Assembly (NCBI GenBank): GCA_018432315.1
Contig: JAHDLB010000002.1
Span: 124,001-188,000 of the forward strand
Length of the DNA: 64,000 bases
Source: Anaerolineae bacterium
GTDB taxonomy: Bacteria > Chloroflexota > Anaerolineae > Aggregatilineales > Aggregatilineaceae
Direction of reading: 5' to 3'
Shown here: positions 50,632 through 62,450 of the stretch, piece after piece
Layout: the number at the start of each line of letters is the position of its first letter
Position numbering within the stretch: the stretch's first letter is position 1
Position numbers and translations under genes: made by a program
Notes under the pieces: generated by a model
The model's database searches: none
What the model was told of the DNA's origin: nothing
Seen by the model: the letters and a program-made list of their open reading frames with translations, nothing else

Positions 50632-51519
50632 TTACCCGGCGTGGTGGTTGTCGAAGCGGCGCAGATACTCCGCCGCGAAGCCGCCACCATCGGTCGCCAC
50701 CAGCGTCCCGGCCAGCTTCTGGACTTGCAGCTCGCCGAAGTGCCGGATCAGGCGGGTGATCTGTTTTTCCATGACTTCCATGAAGTCGTCCCACGACACA
50801 CCCGCGGGCAGGTAGGGCGCCCGGATCGCACGAAGGCTGTTCAGATAGTCGAGCACCGGCTCGACCGCCGGAAAGTAGAACGCGCCCGGCAGATCGTAGC
50901 GGGCCACCGCGCGGAAGACGCGCGCCAGCCGCAGCGTGCCGTTTTCGAGCGTGAAGTGCCGGTGCGGGGCGAGGAATTCCTGGCGGGGAAAGCCCAGCAG
51001 CGTGCAGGCGCGGCGGCTCAGCGTCTCGAATTCGGGCATGGTGTTCTGCCCGTTGGCCGTGGCGATCAGGCAGCCGTCGGGGCGCAGCACGCGGTGAATC
51101 TCGGCCAGCGCTCGGTCGATGTCCGGCACGTGGTGCAGCACATGGTTGGCGAGCACGACGTCGAAGCTGGCATCGGGAAACGGCAGTTGCTGCGCGTCGA
51201 GGTTCAGCGCGTGCGTGTGGAGGCCGTCCACCTGCTCGCGCGCTTTGCGGGCCATGCCCAGCGACAGGTCCCCGGCGACGTACGCGCCCTGCGGCGTGCG
51301 ATCCTGCACGAGCTTGGCATAGCTCCCCGGCCCCGACCCCACGTCCAACACGATCTCGTCGCCCCGCCAGTGCAGCGTATCGACGACCCACTGCGCAAAG
51401 TCGACCTTGGGGCGGCTGTACAGCTCGTGCGTCCGGTAGCGAATCACCAGGTTCTCGTCGTTGGAATACGCCTGGGAAGTCAGGATGTCGGGATCGGTGC
51501 CGGGATTACAGTTATTCAT
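50632..51519 (-). CDS. Class I SAM-dependent methyltransferase
   Basis: 295 residues using the ATG at 51519; a TTG start further upstream is possible. Motif I is LDVGSGPGSYA (58-68), with VAGDLSLGMARK after it, then DAQQLPFPDASFDVVLANHV and HRVLRPDGCLIATANGQ, the UbiE-like set. The C-terminal third (EQVARAP-like helices) is specific to this subgroup. The substrate is unknown. It converges with pcm. Confidence 0.85.
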   Translation of the reverse strand: MNNCNPGTDPDILTSQAYSNDENLVIRYRTHELYSRPKVDFAQWVVDTLHWRGDEIVLDVGSGPGSYAKLVQDRTPQGAYVAGDLSLGMARKAREQVDGLHTHALNLDAQQLPFPDASFDVVLANHVLHHVPDIDRALAEIHRVLRPDGCLIATANGQNTMPEFETLSRRACTLLGFPRQEFLAPHRHFTLENGTLRLARVFRAVARYDLPGAFYFPAVEPVLDYLNSLRAIRAPYLPAGVSWDDFMEVMEKQITRLIRHFGELQVQKLAGTLVATDGGGFAAEYLRRFDNHHAG

Positions 51520-51678
51520 CAGGTCTTTGGTCCCACCATGACGCGCATCACGCGCAAACCGGGTAGCTGGGGTTGCGCCAGCTATCAATATGGCTATTTT
51601 ACCATCACACGCGCCGCCCTGCCGATTTGACGGATCACGCGAGTAGGGACAGAATCGGGGCAGGAGGAGCGAACGACG

Positions 51679-52503
51679 GTGACCGACAGCCAGCCAGGAC
51701 CCACGATCCCCGAGTCAGACATCGCCGAGGTGGCGGCGGTGCTGCGCCGCAGCGCGCGCCCGGTCGTGCTGACCGGGGCGGGCGTCTCGAAGGAGAGCGG
51801 CATCCCCACCTTTCGCGATGCGCTGGATGGCCTGTGGGCCCAGTACGATCCGGAGCAGCTCGCCACGCCGCGCGCCTTTCGCCGCAACCCCAAGCTAGTG
51901 TGGGACTGGTACCAACACCGGCGCGAGATGCTGGCCGCGGCGCGCCCCAACCCGGCGCATCGCGCCATCGCGGAGGTCGAGACTGTCCTGCCGCAGCTCG
52001 TCGTCATCACGCAGAACATCGACGGGCTGCACGTCGCCGCCGGCAGCAGTGACGTCATCGCGCTGCACGGCGATATCCGGCGCAACAAGTGCTTCGACAA
52101 CTGCCAGGGCGATCCCACGCTGGTCGACGTGGCCGCGCTGGCCTGGGATCGCGATGCCGGCCCGCCGCGCTGCCCGCACTGCGGGGCCTGGGTGCGGCCC
52201 GACGTCGTGTGGTTCGAGGAGATGCTGCCCGCCGCGGCGCTGGAACGCGCCTACGACCTCAGCCATTCCACCGACGTGATGCTGGTCGTCGGGACGTCCG
52301 GCGTGGTGCAGCCGGCAGCCAGCCTGCCGTTTGCCGCCAAGCAGCACGGCGCGACGATCATCGAGATCAACCCGGAGATGACGAGCATCACCCTCATCGC
52401 GGACTGGCACCTCTCCGGACCAGCGGGCGCCATCCTGCCGTTGATCGTGGCGGCCCTGCGCGCCGTGCCCGATCATCCGCCGGAAGGGCCGCCCGATGCG
52501 TGA
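51679..52503 (+). CDS. cobB: Sirtuin-type NAD-dependent protein deacylase
   Basis: 274 residues, GTG start with CAGGAGGA upstream. The NAD motif GAGVSKESGIPTFR is at 33-46, TQNID at 111-115 and the catalytic His at 130 (ALHGDIR). The zinc tetrad is C138/C142 and C165/C168. WYQHRREM (76-83) puts a Tyr and an Arg at the positions that mark class III sirtuins, which remove succinyl and malonyl groups as well as acetyl. It uses NAD to deacylate lysines. It overlaps the next gene by eight bases. Confidence 0.93.
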   Translation: MTDSQPGPTIPESDIAEVAAVLRRSARPVVLTGAGVSKESGIPTFRDALDGLWAQYDPEQLATPRAFRRNPKLVWDWYQHRREMLAAARPNPAHRAIAEVETVLPQLVVITQNIDGLHVAAGSSDVIALHGDIRRNKCFDNCQGDPTLVDVAALAWDRDAGPPRCPHCGAWVRPDVVWFEEMLPAAALERAYDLSHSTDVMLVVGTSGVVQPAASLPFAAKQHGATIIEINPEMTSITLIADWHLSGPAGAILPLIVAALRAVPDHPPEGPPDA

Positions 52504-53578
52504 TCGTTTTCGCCTGCTGCTGGCCCTGGTGATGATCGCCTGCGGCGCCTGGCCGGTCACCGTCCGGGCGCAAGAAGGTACCGCCGCCAGGGCCGACGTG
52601 TTCGTCGGCGTCGATCCGGATACCGGCGAGCCGACGGTGTATTTCGTCGATGCGCTCAGCGGCCTGAGCACGGTCGTCGCCGCGCCGTCGGGCGCGCGCT
52701 TCACGCTGGCGGGGGATTACGTGATCTACGAGAAGCTGCAAACCGGGGCCATCATGCGCGCCCGGTCCGATGGCATCCTGGAGCCGCACCCGTTCATCCG
52801 GCGCGGCGTGGATACGGCCTCGGTGGCCTGGGTCACGTCGCCCGACCGGCAGGCGATCGCGTGGGTGACGGTCAGCACGGGCGGGGTGTCCGCCGCGTAT
52901 GCGGCCCGCGCCGACGGGTCCGACCTGAGCCAGCTCCCGATCACGACGCCGACCGCGCCGCTGGCGCTCGCGCCGGTGGACATCCGGGGCGACCTGGGGC
53001 GTTTCGTCTACGACGCGGCTCACGCGCCCGAAGCGGAGTCGCCGTTCGCGGTCTACGATCACCTGGTCGCCTACGACGTCCGGGCGGCGACCTTCACCGA
53101 TCTGCCCCAGGAGCCAAACTGCCCGTGCGGCGCGGCGTTCTCGGCAGATGGGCGGATCTTCGCCCGGCTCGAGGCGGCGGATGGGCGCGGCCCGTTCGCG
53201 CTGCACGTCTGGGACCTGCCCACCAACGCCGATTTCCTCATCCCGGCCCCGGACCTGCCCTACCGGCTGGCCGGCGACCTGATCGTGAACGACACCGGCA
53301 CGCTGGCGGCGTATGGCGTGGCGGCGCAGGTCGAGGCCGAGGACGGCGTGTTGGAGGAGCAGTACGCGCTGGTCCTGGCGGATACGGTGGCCCAGCAGCA
53401 GTACGCTGTGTTAAGCCCAGGGCCGGACCGGTATCGCCCGCTGGCCTTCATCGACGGCGACGACGCGCTGCTGCTGGCGGGCCTGTTCGATGGCGGCACG
53501 TACAAGCTCAGCCTGACGACCGGCGAGCTTCGATTGGTTTCGGACAAACTGTATCTCGGCAGCGTGACCACGCCCTGA
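52496..53578 (+). CDS. Secreted propeller-like hypothetical protein
   Basis: 360 residues with a signal peptide ending at VRAQ (about 25). The sequence contains about six repeating beta-strand units of the TolB/WD40 type (for example FSADGRIFARLEAADG, LIVNDTGTLAAYGV), so a beta propeller is likely. A CPCG is unusual inside the propeller. It starts inside the sirtuin gene (ATG at 52496), so the two are translationally coupled although one is cytoplasmic and the other exported. Function unknown. Confidence 0.7.
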   Translation: MRDRFRLLLALVMIACGAWPVTVRAQEGTAARADVFVGVDPDTGEPTVYFVDALSGLSTVVAAPSGARFTLAGDYVIYEKLQTGAIMRARSDGILEPHPFIRRGVDTASVAWVTSPDRQAIAWVTVSTGGVSAAYAARADGSDLSQLPITTPTAPLALAPVDIRGDLGRFVYDAAHAPEAESPFAVYDHLVAYDVRAATFTDLPQEPNCPCGAAFSADGRIFARLEAADGRGPFALHVWDLPTNADFLIPAPDLPYRLAGDLIVNDTGTLAAYGVAAQVEAEDGVLEEQYALVLADTVAQQQYAVLSPGPDRYRPLAFIDGDDALLLAGLFDGGTYKLSLTTGELRLVSDKLYLGSVTTP

Positions 53579-53647
53579 AAGGCCATTCGAGAAGTACTTC
53601 TATTCTCGCTGGCAGAGCACTCAATGGGACGAACCTCCTCTTTTTCA

Positions 53648-53671
53648 CCCTTCCCCAACGAGGGGGAAGGG
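53648..53671. repeat. GC-rich palindrome (REP-like)
   Basis: CCCTTCCCC (53648-53656) is inverted by GGGGAAGGG (53663-53671) with a six-base loop. It lies in the spacer between the propeller and bactofilin-like genes. It looks like the intergenic palindromes spread across some Chloroflexota genomes; a copy count would test that. Confidence 0.55.
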
Positions 53672-53791
53672 AAGCGGACCCGAAGGGTTCGCGGGGATGG
53701 GGGTTCTCAAACGGTTTCTGAGACCCGTGCCCGGCGGGACCGGCCCGGCGCGATCGGCGCCCCGGCCCCCGGCTATGTGAAGGAATCCCTG

Positions 53792-55279
53792 ATGCGACTA
53801 TCTGCCACCCGTCTCCGCAAGTTGACCATCGCCGGGGTGCTGCTCGTGCTCGCGTTGATCGGCGTGGCGGAACGTGTCGAGGCGTCGGACGGGATGCGCG
53901 GTGACCGGTGCGAGGTGGCCGAGGGTGACGTCATCGTCGAGGACTTCTACTTCTTCTGCCGCATTCTGGACGTGCGCGGTACCATCGACGGCGACCTGAT
54001 CGGCGTGGCGACGGACGTCACCATTCACGAGTCGGCGGTCATCACCGGTGATGTGTGGGTGGCGGCGGGCCGGTTGACGATCGCGGGGATGGTGGGCGAC
54101 GACGTCCATTTTGGCGGCGTCACGCTGCTGGTTCACGAAACGGCGTCGTTCTCTCACGACCGGGTGGACATACTGGCGATCGGCATCAACACCGAGCTTC
54201 ACGAGGGCGCGTTTCTGCCCGGCGACTTGCTGATGTACGGCTACCAGGCCCGCGTCGACGGCACCATCGGCGGCGACATCGATTTCGGCGGCGAGGCGCT
54301 GATCATCAACGGCACGGTGCGGGGGCGCGTCGATGCCGAGGTGGGCGATACCCGGCGCAGCGCGGACGTGCCCAACCTGCCGGTGTACGACCTATCCTTC
54401 AGCAATCCCGGCCTGCGCATCGGGCCGGACGCGAGCATCGAGGGCGACCTGGCGTACCGGTCGCGCTCGCCGGGGCTGATCCCGCTGGGGGCCGTCGAGG
54501 GGCAGACGCGCTTCGAGCAGACCGGCTCGCAGATGGACATCACCCGCGTGGGGGAGGCCGACGACGCGGCAGAGATCCTGGTGAACTACGTGGAAGCGGT
54601 CGTGCGCGACGTGGTCACGCTGATGCTGATCGGCGTGGTGGGGCTGCGCCTGGTGCCGAACCTGATCCGGCAGCCGGCCCAGCACGTCCGGCGGCGGACC
54701 GTGCCCACGGTCGGCTGGGGGCTGATCACGTTCATGCTGTCGATCCCGATCACGATCGTGGTGACGGTAATCGGCCTGATCATCGTGTTGGTCCTGTATT
54801 TCGTGAACCTGAACGAGCTGACCATCATGGTCGGCGTCGGGCTGTTGATCGTCAGTTCGGGGCTGGTCGGCGGCTTCGCGTTTCTGCTGTTGTTCATGGG
54901 GCGGGTGGTGGTCAGTTTCACGCTCGGCCAGCTTCTGTACCGCTACGTGCTGCGCCTGCCGGAGGGGATCGCTTTTCGGCGGTGGGTCGCTATCCTGGCC
55001 GTGGGGACGGTCGCGTATGCCCTGATCACCAACGCGCCGGTGCCGCCGATGGGCCTGATCTTCGAGCTGGTGACGGCGCTCGCCGGAGTCGGCGCGCTGG
55101 TCATGGTGGTGCGCGCCTTCGTGTACGAGCCGGCGCGGGTGGCCCCGCCGGCGCCCGTCCTCCGGCCCGTTCCGCTGCTGTCGCCGCCGCCCGCGCAGGC
55201 GCCCCCCGACGATCACATTCCCGCGCCGGGCATGGAGAACCTGCCCGAAGGCTTCACCGGCTTCGACGACGACTGGTGA
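53792..55279 (+). CDS. Bactofilin-like domain fused to membrane domain
   Basis: 495 residues from the ATG at 53792 (AAGGA upstream), with a signal peptide or first helix (VLLVLALIGVAERVEA). Residues 30-250 are short beta-helix-like repeats typical of polymer-forming/bactofilin domains (DGDLIGVATDVTIHES, VDGTIGGDIDFGGEALIING). Residues 290-440 hold four to five transmembrane helices. A Pro-rich tail (PPAPVLRPVPLLSPPP) is cytoplasmic or flexible. The repeat part would be outside the membrane if the signal is cleaved. Bactofilins are usually cytoplasmic, so this membrane version is a distinct class. Likely an envelope-organising protein (inference). Confidence 0.75.
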   Translation: MRLSATRLRKLTIAGVLLVLALIGVAERVEASDGMRGDRCEVAEGDVIVEDFYFFCRILDVRGTIDGDLIGVATDVTIHESAVITGDVWVAAGRLTIAGMVGDDVHFGGVTLLVHETASFSHDRVDILAIGINTELHEGAFLPGDLLMYGYQARVDGTIGGDIDFGGEALIINGTVRGRVDAEVGDTRRSADVPNLPVYDLSFSNPGLRIGPDASIEGDLAYRSRSPGLIPLGAVEGQTRFEQTGSQMDITRVGEADDAAEILVNYVEAVVRDVVTLMLIGVVGLRLVPNLIRQPAQHVRRRTVPTVGWGLITFMLSIPITIVVTVIGLIIVLVLYFVNLNELTIMVGVGLLIVSSGLVGGFAFLLLFMGRVVVSFTLGQLLYRYVLRLPEGIAFRRWVAILAVGTVAYALITNAPVPPMGLIFELVTALAGVGALVMVVRAFVYEPARVAPPAPVLRPVPLLSPPPAQAPPDDHIPAPGMENLPEGFTGFDDDW

Positions 55280-55303
55280 GTCGCTCGCCAGCCCGGAATC
55301 AAC

Positions 55304-55326
55304 GAGGCCGTCCAGTGGACGGCCTC
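55304..55326. terminator. Bidirectional hairpin between convergent genes
   Basis: GAGGCCGTCC (55304-55313) pairs with GGACGGCCTC (55317-55326), three-base loop. No T-run on either strand, so termination efficiency is unclear. It lies between the bactofilin-like gene and the convergent solute-binding gene. Confidence 0.55.
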
Positions 55327-55358
55327 GCGCGTTAGTGGAGGGGGATCCGGTCGCCGAT

Positions 55359-56735
55359 TTACTGGAACGACGCCTGGATTTCGTTGGCCGCGTTGGTCAG
55401 TTCCTGCATCGCGGTTTCGACATCGCCGCCGCTGGCGAGCAGGTTGGCGAAGGCCGCCTCGGCCTCGTCGCGGACGACGTCATAGCTGGCGATCTGCGGC
55501 TCGATGCGGGTTTCGCCCTGCAGCAGGTTCCACGCCTGTTCGTACTGCGGGAAGTCGTCGAAGTACTCACCCAACTGCTCGCCGGTCGAGAAGCGGACCG
55601 GGAAGTAGTTGCTCACCTCGGCCCAGGCCGCCTGCTGCTCGGCTTCGGTCATCCAGCGGACGAACAGCCAGGTCGCAAGCTCGGCTTCCGGCGTGCTCTT
55701 GGTGATGCTCACGCTGGCGCCGTAGATGTCGCTGACCGGCACGTCGGAATAGGGCAGCGGGATCACGGCCCACTCGAACGGCTGGGCGAAGGCTTCCTCG
55801 ATGCCCGTGCGCACGAACGGCAGCCCGGAGGTCGAGCCCATGAAGAAGACCGCGCGACCGGCAGTGAACGCGTTCTGGTCGCCGTAGGCTTCGGCGATCA
55901 GCCCGGCGCAGCCGTCATTGTACAGGTTCACCATGAACTGGATGTATTCGATGGTCTGCGGGTTGGCGTAGCTGTATTCGCCGTTGGCGTACACGTCGCC
56001 GCCCAGCGCGAACGTGCCGGCGGCAATGTTCGACGCGTCGGTGCGGACCAGATAGCCCACCTGGTCGCCGCCATCATAGCCGCTCCAGCCCTGCTCGGTG
56101 AACGTGCAGGCGATCTCGCGGAACTGGTCCCACGAGGTCGGCGGGCCCTCGAAGCCCAGTTCTTCGAGCGCGGTCAGGTTCACGTACAGCGCCTCGAGCG
56201 AGCGGTTGGGCGGGAAGCCGATGCGGGCCGAGCCATCGGGCAGGTAGTCCTGCGTGAAGAAGGTCGGGACGAAGTCCGCGATCTCGGCTTCGTTGAGGCC
56301 CCAGGTATCGTCCATCACGTAGACGTCCATATCCTGAGTCAGGCCGCCGGCCAGGTAGTAGGCCGCCGACTGGTTCTGGTAGGCAACGACCAGCTCGGGG
56401 ATGTCGCCGGTGGGGATGCCCGCGATCATCTTGGTGTAGATGTCGCCATAGCCGCCCTGGTTCGACGCCGAGACGACGATGCCCCACGGGTTGTTGGCGT
56501 TGAATTCCTCGATGATGCCCGCCAGGAATTCCTCGCGCAGCCCGCTGTGCTGGTGCCACCACTCAATTTCCTGGCCGCTGGGGTCCACGCCCGCGAGCGG
56601 GCCTTCGGCGGCAGGCTCCGTTGGCAGATCAAAAGTACTTACGAAACCGCTGCCGTCCTGCGCGCTCGCAGGGACAAGCGGCAGCGCGAGTGCCACTACC
56701 AGAAGTAAAGTAGCAAGAACACCCAATTTACGCAT
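55359..56735 (-). CDS. Extracellular solute-binding protein (sugar ABC transporter type)
   Basis: 458 residues from the ATG at 56735 (AGGAG seven bases upstream). A Sec signal peptide ends at PASAQ; there is no lipobox Cys, so it is released or associates otherwise. The mature part has the family 1 sugar-binding layout: EIEWWHQHSGLREEF, NNPWGIVVSA, then YVNLTALEELGFEGPPTSWD and MGSTSGLPFV. It would capture an oligosaccharide or glycerol phosphate. No permease or ATPase gene is beside it, so it is an orphan in this window. The leader carries a palindrome at 56820-56835. Confidence 0.9.
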   Translation of the reverse strand: MRKLGVLATLLLVVALALPLVPASAQDGSGFVSTFDLPTEPAAEGPLAGVDPSGQEIEWWHQHSGLREEFLAGIIEEFNANNPWGIVVSASNQGGYGDIYTKMIAGIPTGDIPELVVAYQNQSAAYYLAGGLTQDMDVYVMDDTWGLNEAEIADFVPTFFTQDYLPDGSARIGFPPNRSLEALYVNLTALEELGFEGPPTSWDQFREIACTFTEQGWSGYDGGDQVGYLVRTDASNIAAGTFALGGDVYANGEYSYANPQTIEYIQFMVNLYNDGCAGLIAEAYGDQNAFTAGRAVFFMGSTSGLPFVRTGIEEAFAQPFEWAVIPLPYSDVPVSDIYGASVSITKSTPEAELATWLFVRWMTEAEQQAAWAEVSNYFPVRFSTGEQLGEYFDDFPQYEQAWNLLQGETRIEPQIASYDVVRDEAEAAFANLLASGGDVETAMQELTNAANEIQASFQ

Positions 56736-57060
56736 TTCGTTTCTCCTTAACCTCGTTGGAAGTAAGATACGATCTGGGATGGTGCTACGTGCTGAAAACC
56801 ATAGACGACGAGTGTGAAACTCACCCAAAGGTGAGGTTAAACGATAGGATCAAACGGGTTAAATTTTGTTATCTTTTCGGTCCCGTTTTATCCCCGACTA
56901 CGGACGATCTTAAGTGTATACCGGCTTGACCCTTTGCACAATTGACCCGGTGGGCGCACCGCGTTTTATAATGCTTTTCTAACGCGGCTTTAGCGCCAAT
57001 CGCCGGTTCACTGTAGAATGGCCCTGGTGGCTGAATCCCGATTTGTTCGCCGGAGGAACC
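56736..57060. other. Divergent intergenic region with palindrome and promoter
   Basis: A 325-base spacer between the solute-binding gene (minus) and the paralogue pair (plus). It contains a perfect palindrome CTCACC-CAAA-GGTGAG at 56820-56835, located in the 5' leader of the solute-binding gene. An AT-rich part (56836-56900) and a plus-strand promoter (56942-56972) follow. No small gene seen. The palindrome could be an operator or a transcript hairpin. Confidence 0.6.
56942..56972 (+). promoter_or_regulatory. Promoter of the unknown paralogue pair
   Basis: TTGACC (56942-56947) and a perfect TATAAT (56967-56972) with a 19-base spacer. The start is near 56979. Confidence 0.6.
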
Positions 57061-58332
57061 GTGACCGACCAGGAGAGTCCGAATTATCCCGATCTGCTGG
57101 GCGCAGTGACCGGCGGCGCTCGCCTCAACCTCGACCTCATCCAATGCGCGCTGGCCCTCGACCCGCCCCAGGTAGCAGCCGGGCGGTTCATCGAGTTGAT
57201 CCTGCTGCTTCAGAATGCGTCCGATATCGATGTCGATGTGGTCGTCGCGCCCGACCTCCCCCCGCGCGACCTGCAAGGCAGCCGGGGCCGTTTCGTGAGC
57301 AAGAGCGCGCGCCTGCGCGTCGGCCTGCGCCCCGCGGAGGTCGGCTTTTTACGCCTGCCCGTGTCCACCTCGCCCACGACGGCGCCCGGTCCCGGCTACG
57401 TGATGGGCCTCACGCTCGACATCAAGCGGCTGGACAAACACTCCAGGCGCGTCCGGGAGGCGACCGGCGGCGGCGCCTTCGTGATGCAGGAGCTGCCCCA
57501 GGCGGCCCAGCAGCACCTGGAAGTGCTGCGCGGGCTGCGTTTCTCGGCGGAGAGCGGCGGCAAGAAGCACGCCATCCAGGCGCCGTTCGAGGTGCTGCCG
57601 CCGGCCATCAGCCCCCTGCGCGAGCTGAAGCCGGACTGGGTCAGCCTGTGGACCATGCGCGACTACATGGACGAGTACACCCTCGCCCAGAAGGTCTGGC
57701 GCGAGGTGGAAGCCGTGCTGCCCAAGCTGCGCCGCGAGACGCTGTTCATGCCGCTGCTCAAGAGCACGCAGGACCATTTCAAAGCCTGCGGATATCCGCT
57801 GCTGCCGCCCGAGGCGATCTACATCACCAAGCTGCTGACGCTGATCCTCGAAACGGGCATTCAAGAGCCCACGCCCGCCGAGCCGCGCCCGGCGTGGCCG
57901 CGCTGGTTCACGCAAATGTGCCACCGGCTGTTCCAGGACCCGGCCCTCGCCAGCCACGCGGAGGCGCTGCTGAGCCGGCTGCTGTATACCGACGTGGTCT
58001 ACGACGCGATCCTGTACGCCTTCAGCAGCATCAGCACCGTGACCAACGAGAGTTTTGGCACGCCCGAAGAGGCGGCGGACTATGCCGAGCAGGTGGTCAC
58101 GGCGCTGGTCGAAGAGACGCCGCTGGGCTTCGAGCAGGCATATTTCCCGCTGGTGTTGGGCGGCCTGATCGCCAATACCCGGGTCACCATGCCGCGCGAG
58201 CAGGCGCGCGAGACGGTGTTCATCCTCTCGAAAGCGCTGGACAACCGCCGCGACGAGCGCCGCGAGGACAATGCCTTCGTGTTCGAGATCGCGGCCCAGC
58301 TCGTCGAGCGCGCGCTCGACATGACCGCCTGA
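57061..58332 (+). CDS. Unrecognised protein, paralogue A
   Basis: 423 residues from the GTG at 57061, with GGAGG nine bases upstream; an earlier TTG in frame is not supported by a ribosome site. No signal or membrane segment. The N-terminal third is beta-rich (FIELILLLQNASDIDVDV, then VGLRPAEVGFLRLPVS), resembling an immunoglobulin-like or C2-like sandwich. The C-terminal part is helical and ends TPLGFEQAYFPLVLGGLI. The same layout recurs in the next gene. No known family. Confidence 0.75.
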   Translation: MTDQESPNYPDLLGAVTGGARLNLDLIQCALALDPPQVAAGRFIELILLLQNASDIDVDVVVAPDLPPRDLQGSRGRFVSKSARLRVGLRPAEVGFLRLPVSTSPTTAPGPGYVMGLTLDIKRLDKHSRRVREATGGGAFVMQELPQAAQQHLEVLRGLRFSAESGGKKHAIQAPFEVLPPAISPLRELKPDWVSLWTMRDYMDEYTLAQKVWREVEAVLPKLRRETLFMPLLKSTQDHFKACGYPLLPPEAIYITKLLTLILETGIQEPTPAEPRPAWPRWFTQMCHRLFQDPALASHAEALLSRLLYTDVVYDAILYAFSSISTVTNESFGTPEEAADYAEQVVTALVEETPLGFEQAYFPLVLGGLIANTRVTMPREQARETVFILSKALDNRRDERREDNAFVFEIAAQLVERALDMTA

Positions 58333-58367
58333 TCGAATCCGTGAGCCAGACGACGAGGACGCGACCC

Positions 58368-59663
58368 ATGAGCGAGGCGATCTACCCGGACATTGTAGGC
58401 ATGTTGGCTGCCGACCGGCTGGAGCTCGGCAGCGAGCTGCACGCGGCGGTCGGCGTGTTCCCGGAGGCGACCGCGCTCGGCCAGCCCGTCGAGATTCTGC
58501 TGCTGCTGCAAAGCCGGATCGACCAGCCGCTGCCGCTCGCGATCAGCCTCCAGCCGCCGCTGCGCGACGACGGGGGGAACCTGGTCAATTTCTTCACGCC
58601 CCGGCCCCGCGTGTCGCTCACCCTGCCGCCGGGCGAGTGCGGCCTGTTCCACCTGCCGGTGACGCCCGAGCTGCCCACGCCGCCCGGCACCGGCTACCGG
58701 GTCCGCGTCCGGATTGAGGCGGCGCCCCCGGCGATGGCCCGCCAGATCCGGCCCTCTTCGGGCGGGCCGCAGCCGAGCCTGCTGGCGATTTCGCCCTTCC
58801 GGCTGGCGGTGCTGCGCGATATCGCGTTCCAGGGGCCGCCGCAGGGCAGCGAGACGCTCAAAGTGGCGTTCGACGTGCTGGCAGGGCGCTTCCCGCCGCG
58901 CCCGGACGATCCCGCGCCGCGCTACGAGCCGCTGTGGACGTCCGGCGATCTCCAGCAGGAGCAGGCCCGCGCCCGCGCCATGAGCGTCGAGGCGCTGAGC
59001 TTCGCCCGCCGCCTGGACCGGGGCGCGGTCGAGCTGGGCCTGCGCGAGCGCACGCGGCTGGCGTTCGGCGGGGCGGGGATGCCGCTGCACCCCGGCGAAA
59101 CGCTGTTCGTCGCCAAGCTGCTGGCCTACGTGATGGCCGATGGCCTGGACCTGGAGCCGGGCTTCTCGCTGGCCGGGAGCCACTGGTTCGGGCGGCTGTG
59201 CTGGCTGATGGCGAACAGCCCCGATGCCCTGGACGACACCGGCGAGCTGCTGCGGCTGGTGTATACGGCGGTGGTACAGGACGCGGCCATGTTGGGCTTC
59301 GTCATGGTCGCGCACAGCACCGGGGCCGATTTTGGCGACCGGGCCGAGCAGATCGCCTATGCCGGCAGGCTGATCGCGGCGCTCGAAGGGCGGGCGCCGC
59401 TGGGGTTGGAGCACATTTACGTCCCGCTGGTCATGGCCGGGGTGATGGTCGCCCCACGCGTGACCGTCCCCGGCGAGAACCCGTGGCACAGCCTCGCCCA
59501 GCTCGAAGAGGCGCGCGACGGGCGCATCGACCTGGCGGGCGCGGCCTTCGGCGAGGTGTTCGACATCCTCAACCACCTGATCGAGAGCGCGCAAGGAGCG
59601 CTGCACGCGCTGCGCATTCTGCCCGGCGAGGGCGAAGCCGGCGGCGAAACCCGGCAGCGTTAA
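58368..59663 (+). CDS. Unrecognised protein, paralogue B
   Basis: 431 residues from the ATG at 58368 (GAGGA eight bases upstream). It shares the order and several sequence anchors with paralogue A: IYPDIVGML for NYPDLLGAV at the start, then VEILLLLQSR, and the ending APLGLEHIYVPLVMAGVMVA. Identity is low overall, so the duplication is old. The N-terminal part looks beta-rich, the C-terminal part helical. The two genes are co-oriented 35 bases apart. Function unknown; a complex of A and B is plausible. Confidence 0.75.
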   Translation: MSEAIYPDIVGMLAADRLELGSELHAAVGVFPEATALGQPVEILLLLQSRIDQPLPLAISLQPPLRDDGGNLVNFFTPRPRVSLTLPPGECGLFHLPVTPELPTPPGTGYRVRVRIEAAPPAMARQIRPSSGGPQPSLLAISPFRLAVLRDIAFQGPPQGSETLKVAFDVLAGRFPPRPDDPAPRYEPLWTSGDLQQEQARARAMSVEALSFARRLDRGAVELGLRERTRLAFGGAGMPLHPGETLFVAKLLAYVMADGLDLEPGFSLAGSHWFGRLCWLMANSPDALDDTGELLRLVYTAVVQDAAMLGFVMVAHSTGADFGDRAEQIAYAGRLIAALEGRAPLGLEHIYVPLVMAGVMVAPRVTVPGENPWHSLAQLEEARDGRIDLAGAAFGEVFDILNHLIESAQGALHALRILPGEGEAGGETRQR

Positions 59664-59868
59664 GGGAACGCTAATGCGGTTCCAATGGGAATCTGATAGC
59701 TCACGCCCGGTTTTAGGTGTAAACTTGCACCATACCGGCGTGTCGCTGCCGGTCGTGGGACCGGCTGGCGCACCACCTTTCTGGACGTGACATCGACATC
59801 CAACACACAGGGAGCCGGGCGGCCCCCTGCCAGACCGGGTTGACGCTAGAACGAGGAACACACGAGCC

Positions 59869-62367
<2,499 letters not shown>

Positions 62368-62394
62368 CCTCCCCACCGCCTGATACTGTTAACG

Positions 62395-62429
62395 ACCAGG
62401 GCCGCCGCGTGACGGCCCTGGTTTTTTTT
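62395..62429 (+). terminator. Intrinsic terminator after clpC
   Basis: ACCAGGGCCG (62395-62404) pairs with CGGCCCTGGT (62413-62422), followed by seven more T. Strong. Confidence 0.93.
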
Positions 62430-62450
62430 CGCGTCTGTCGCCAGAACGGG

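Noticed and set aside
59664-59868. Heat-shock control sites (CIRCE or CtsR box) upstream of clpC.
   Set aside because: No matching inverted repeat or heptad repeat was found; only a short unrelated hairpin is present.
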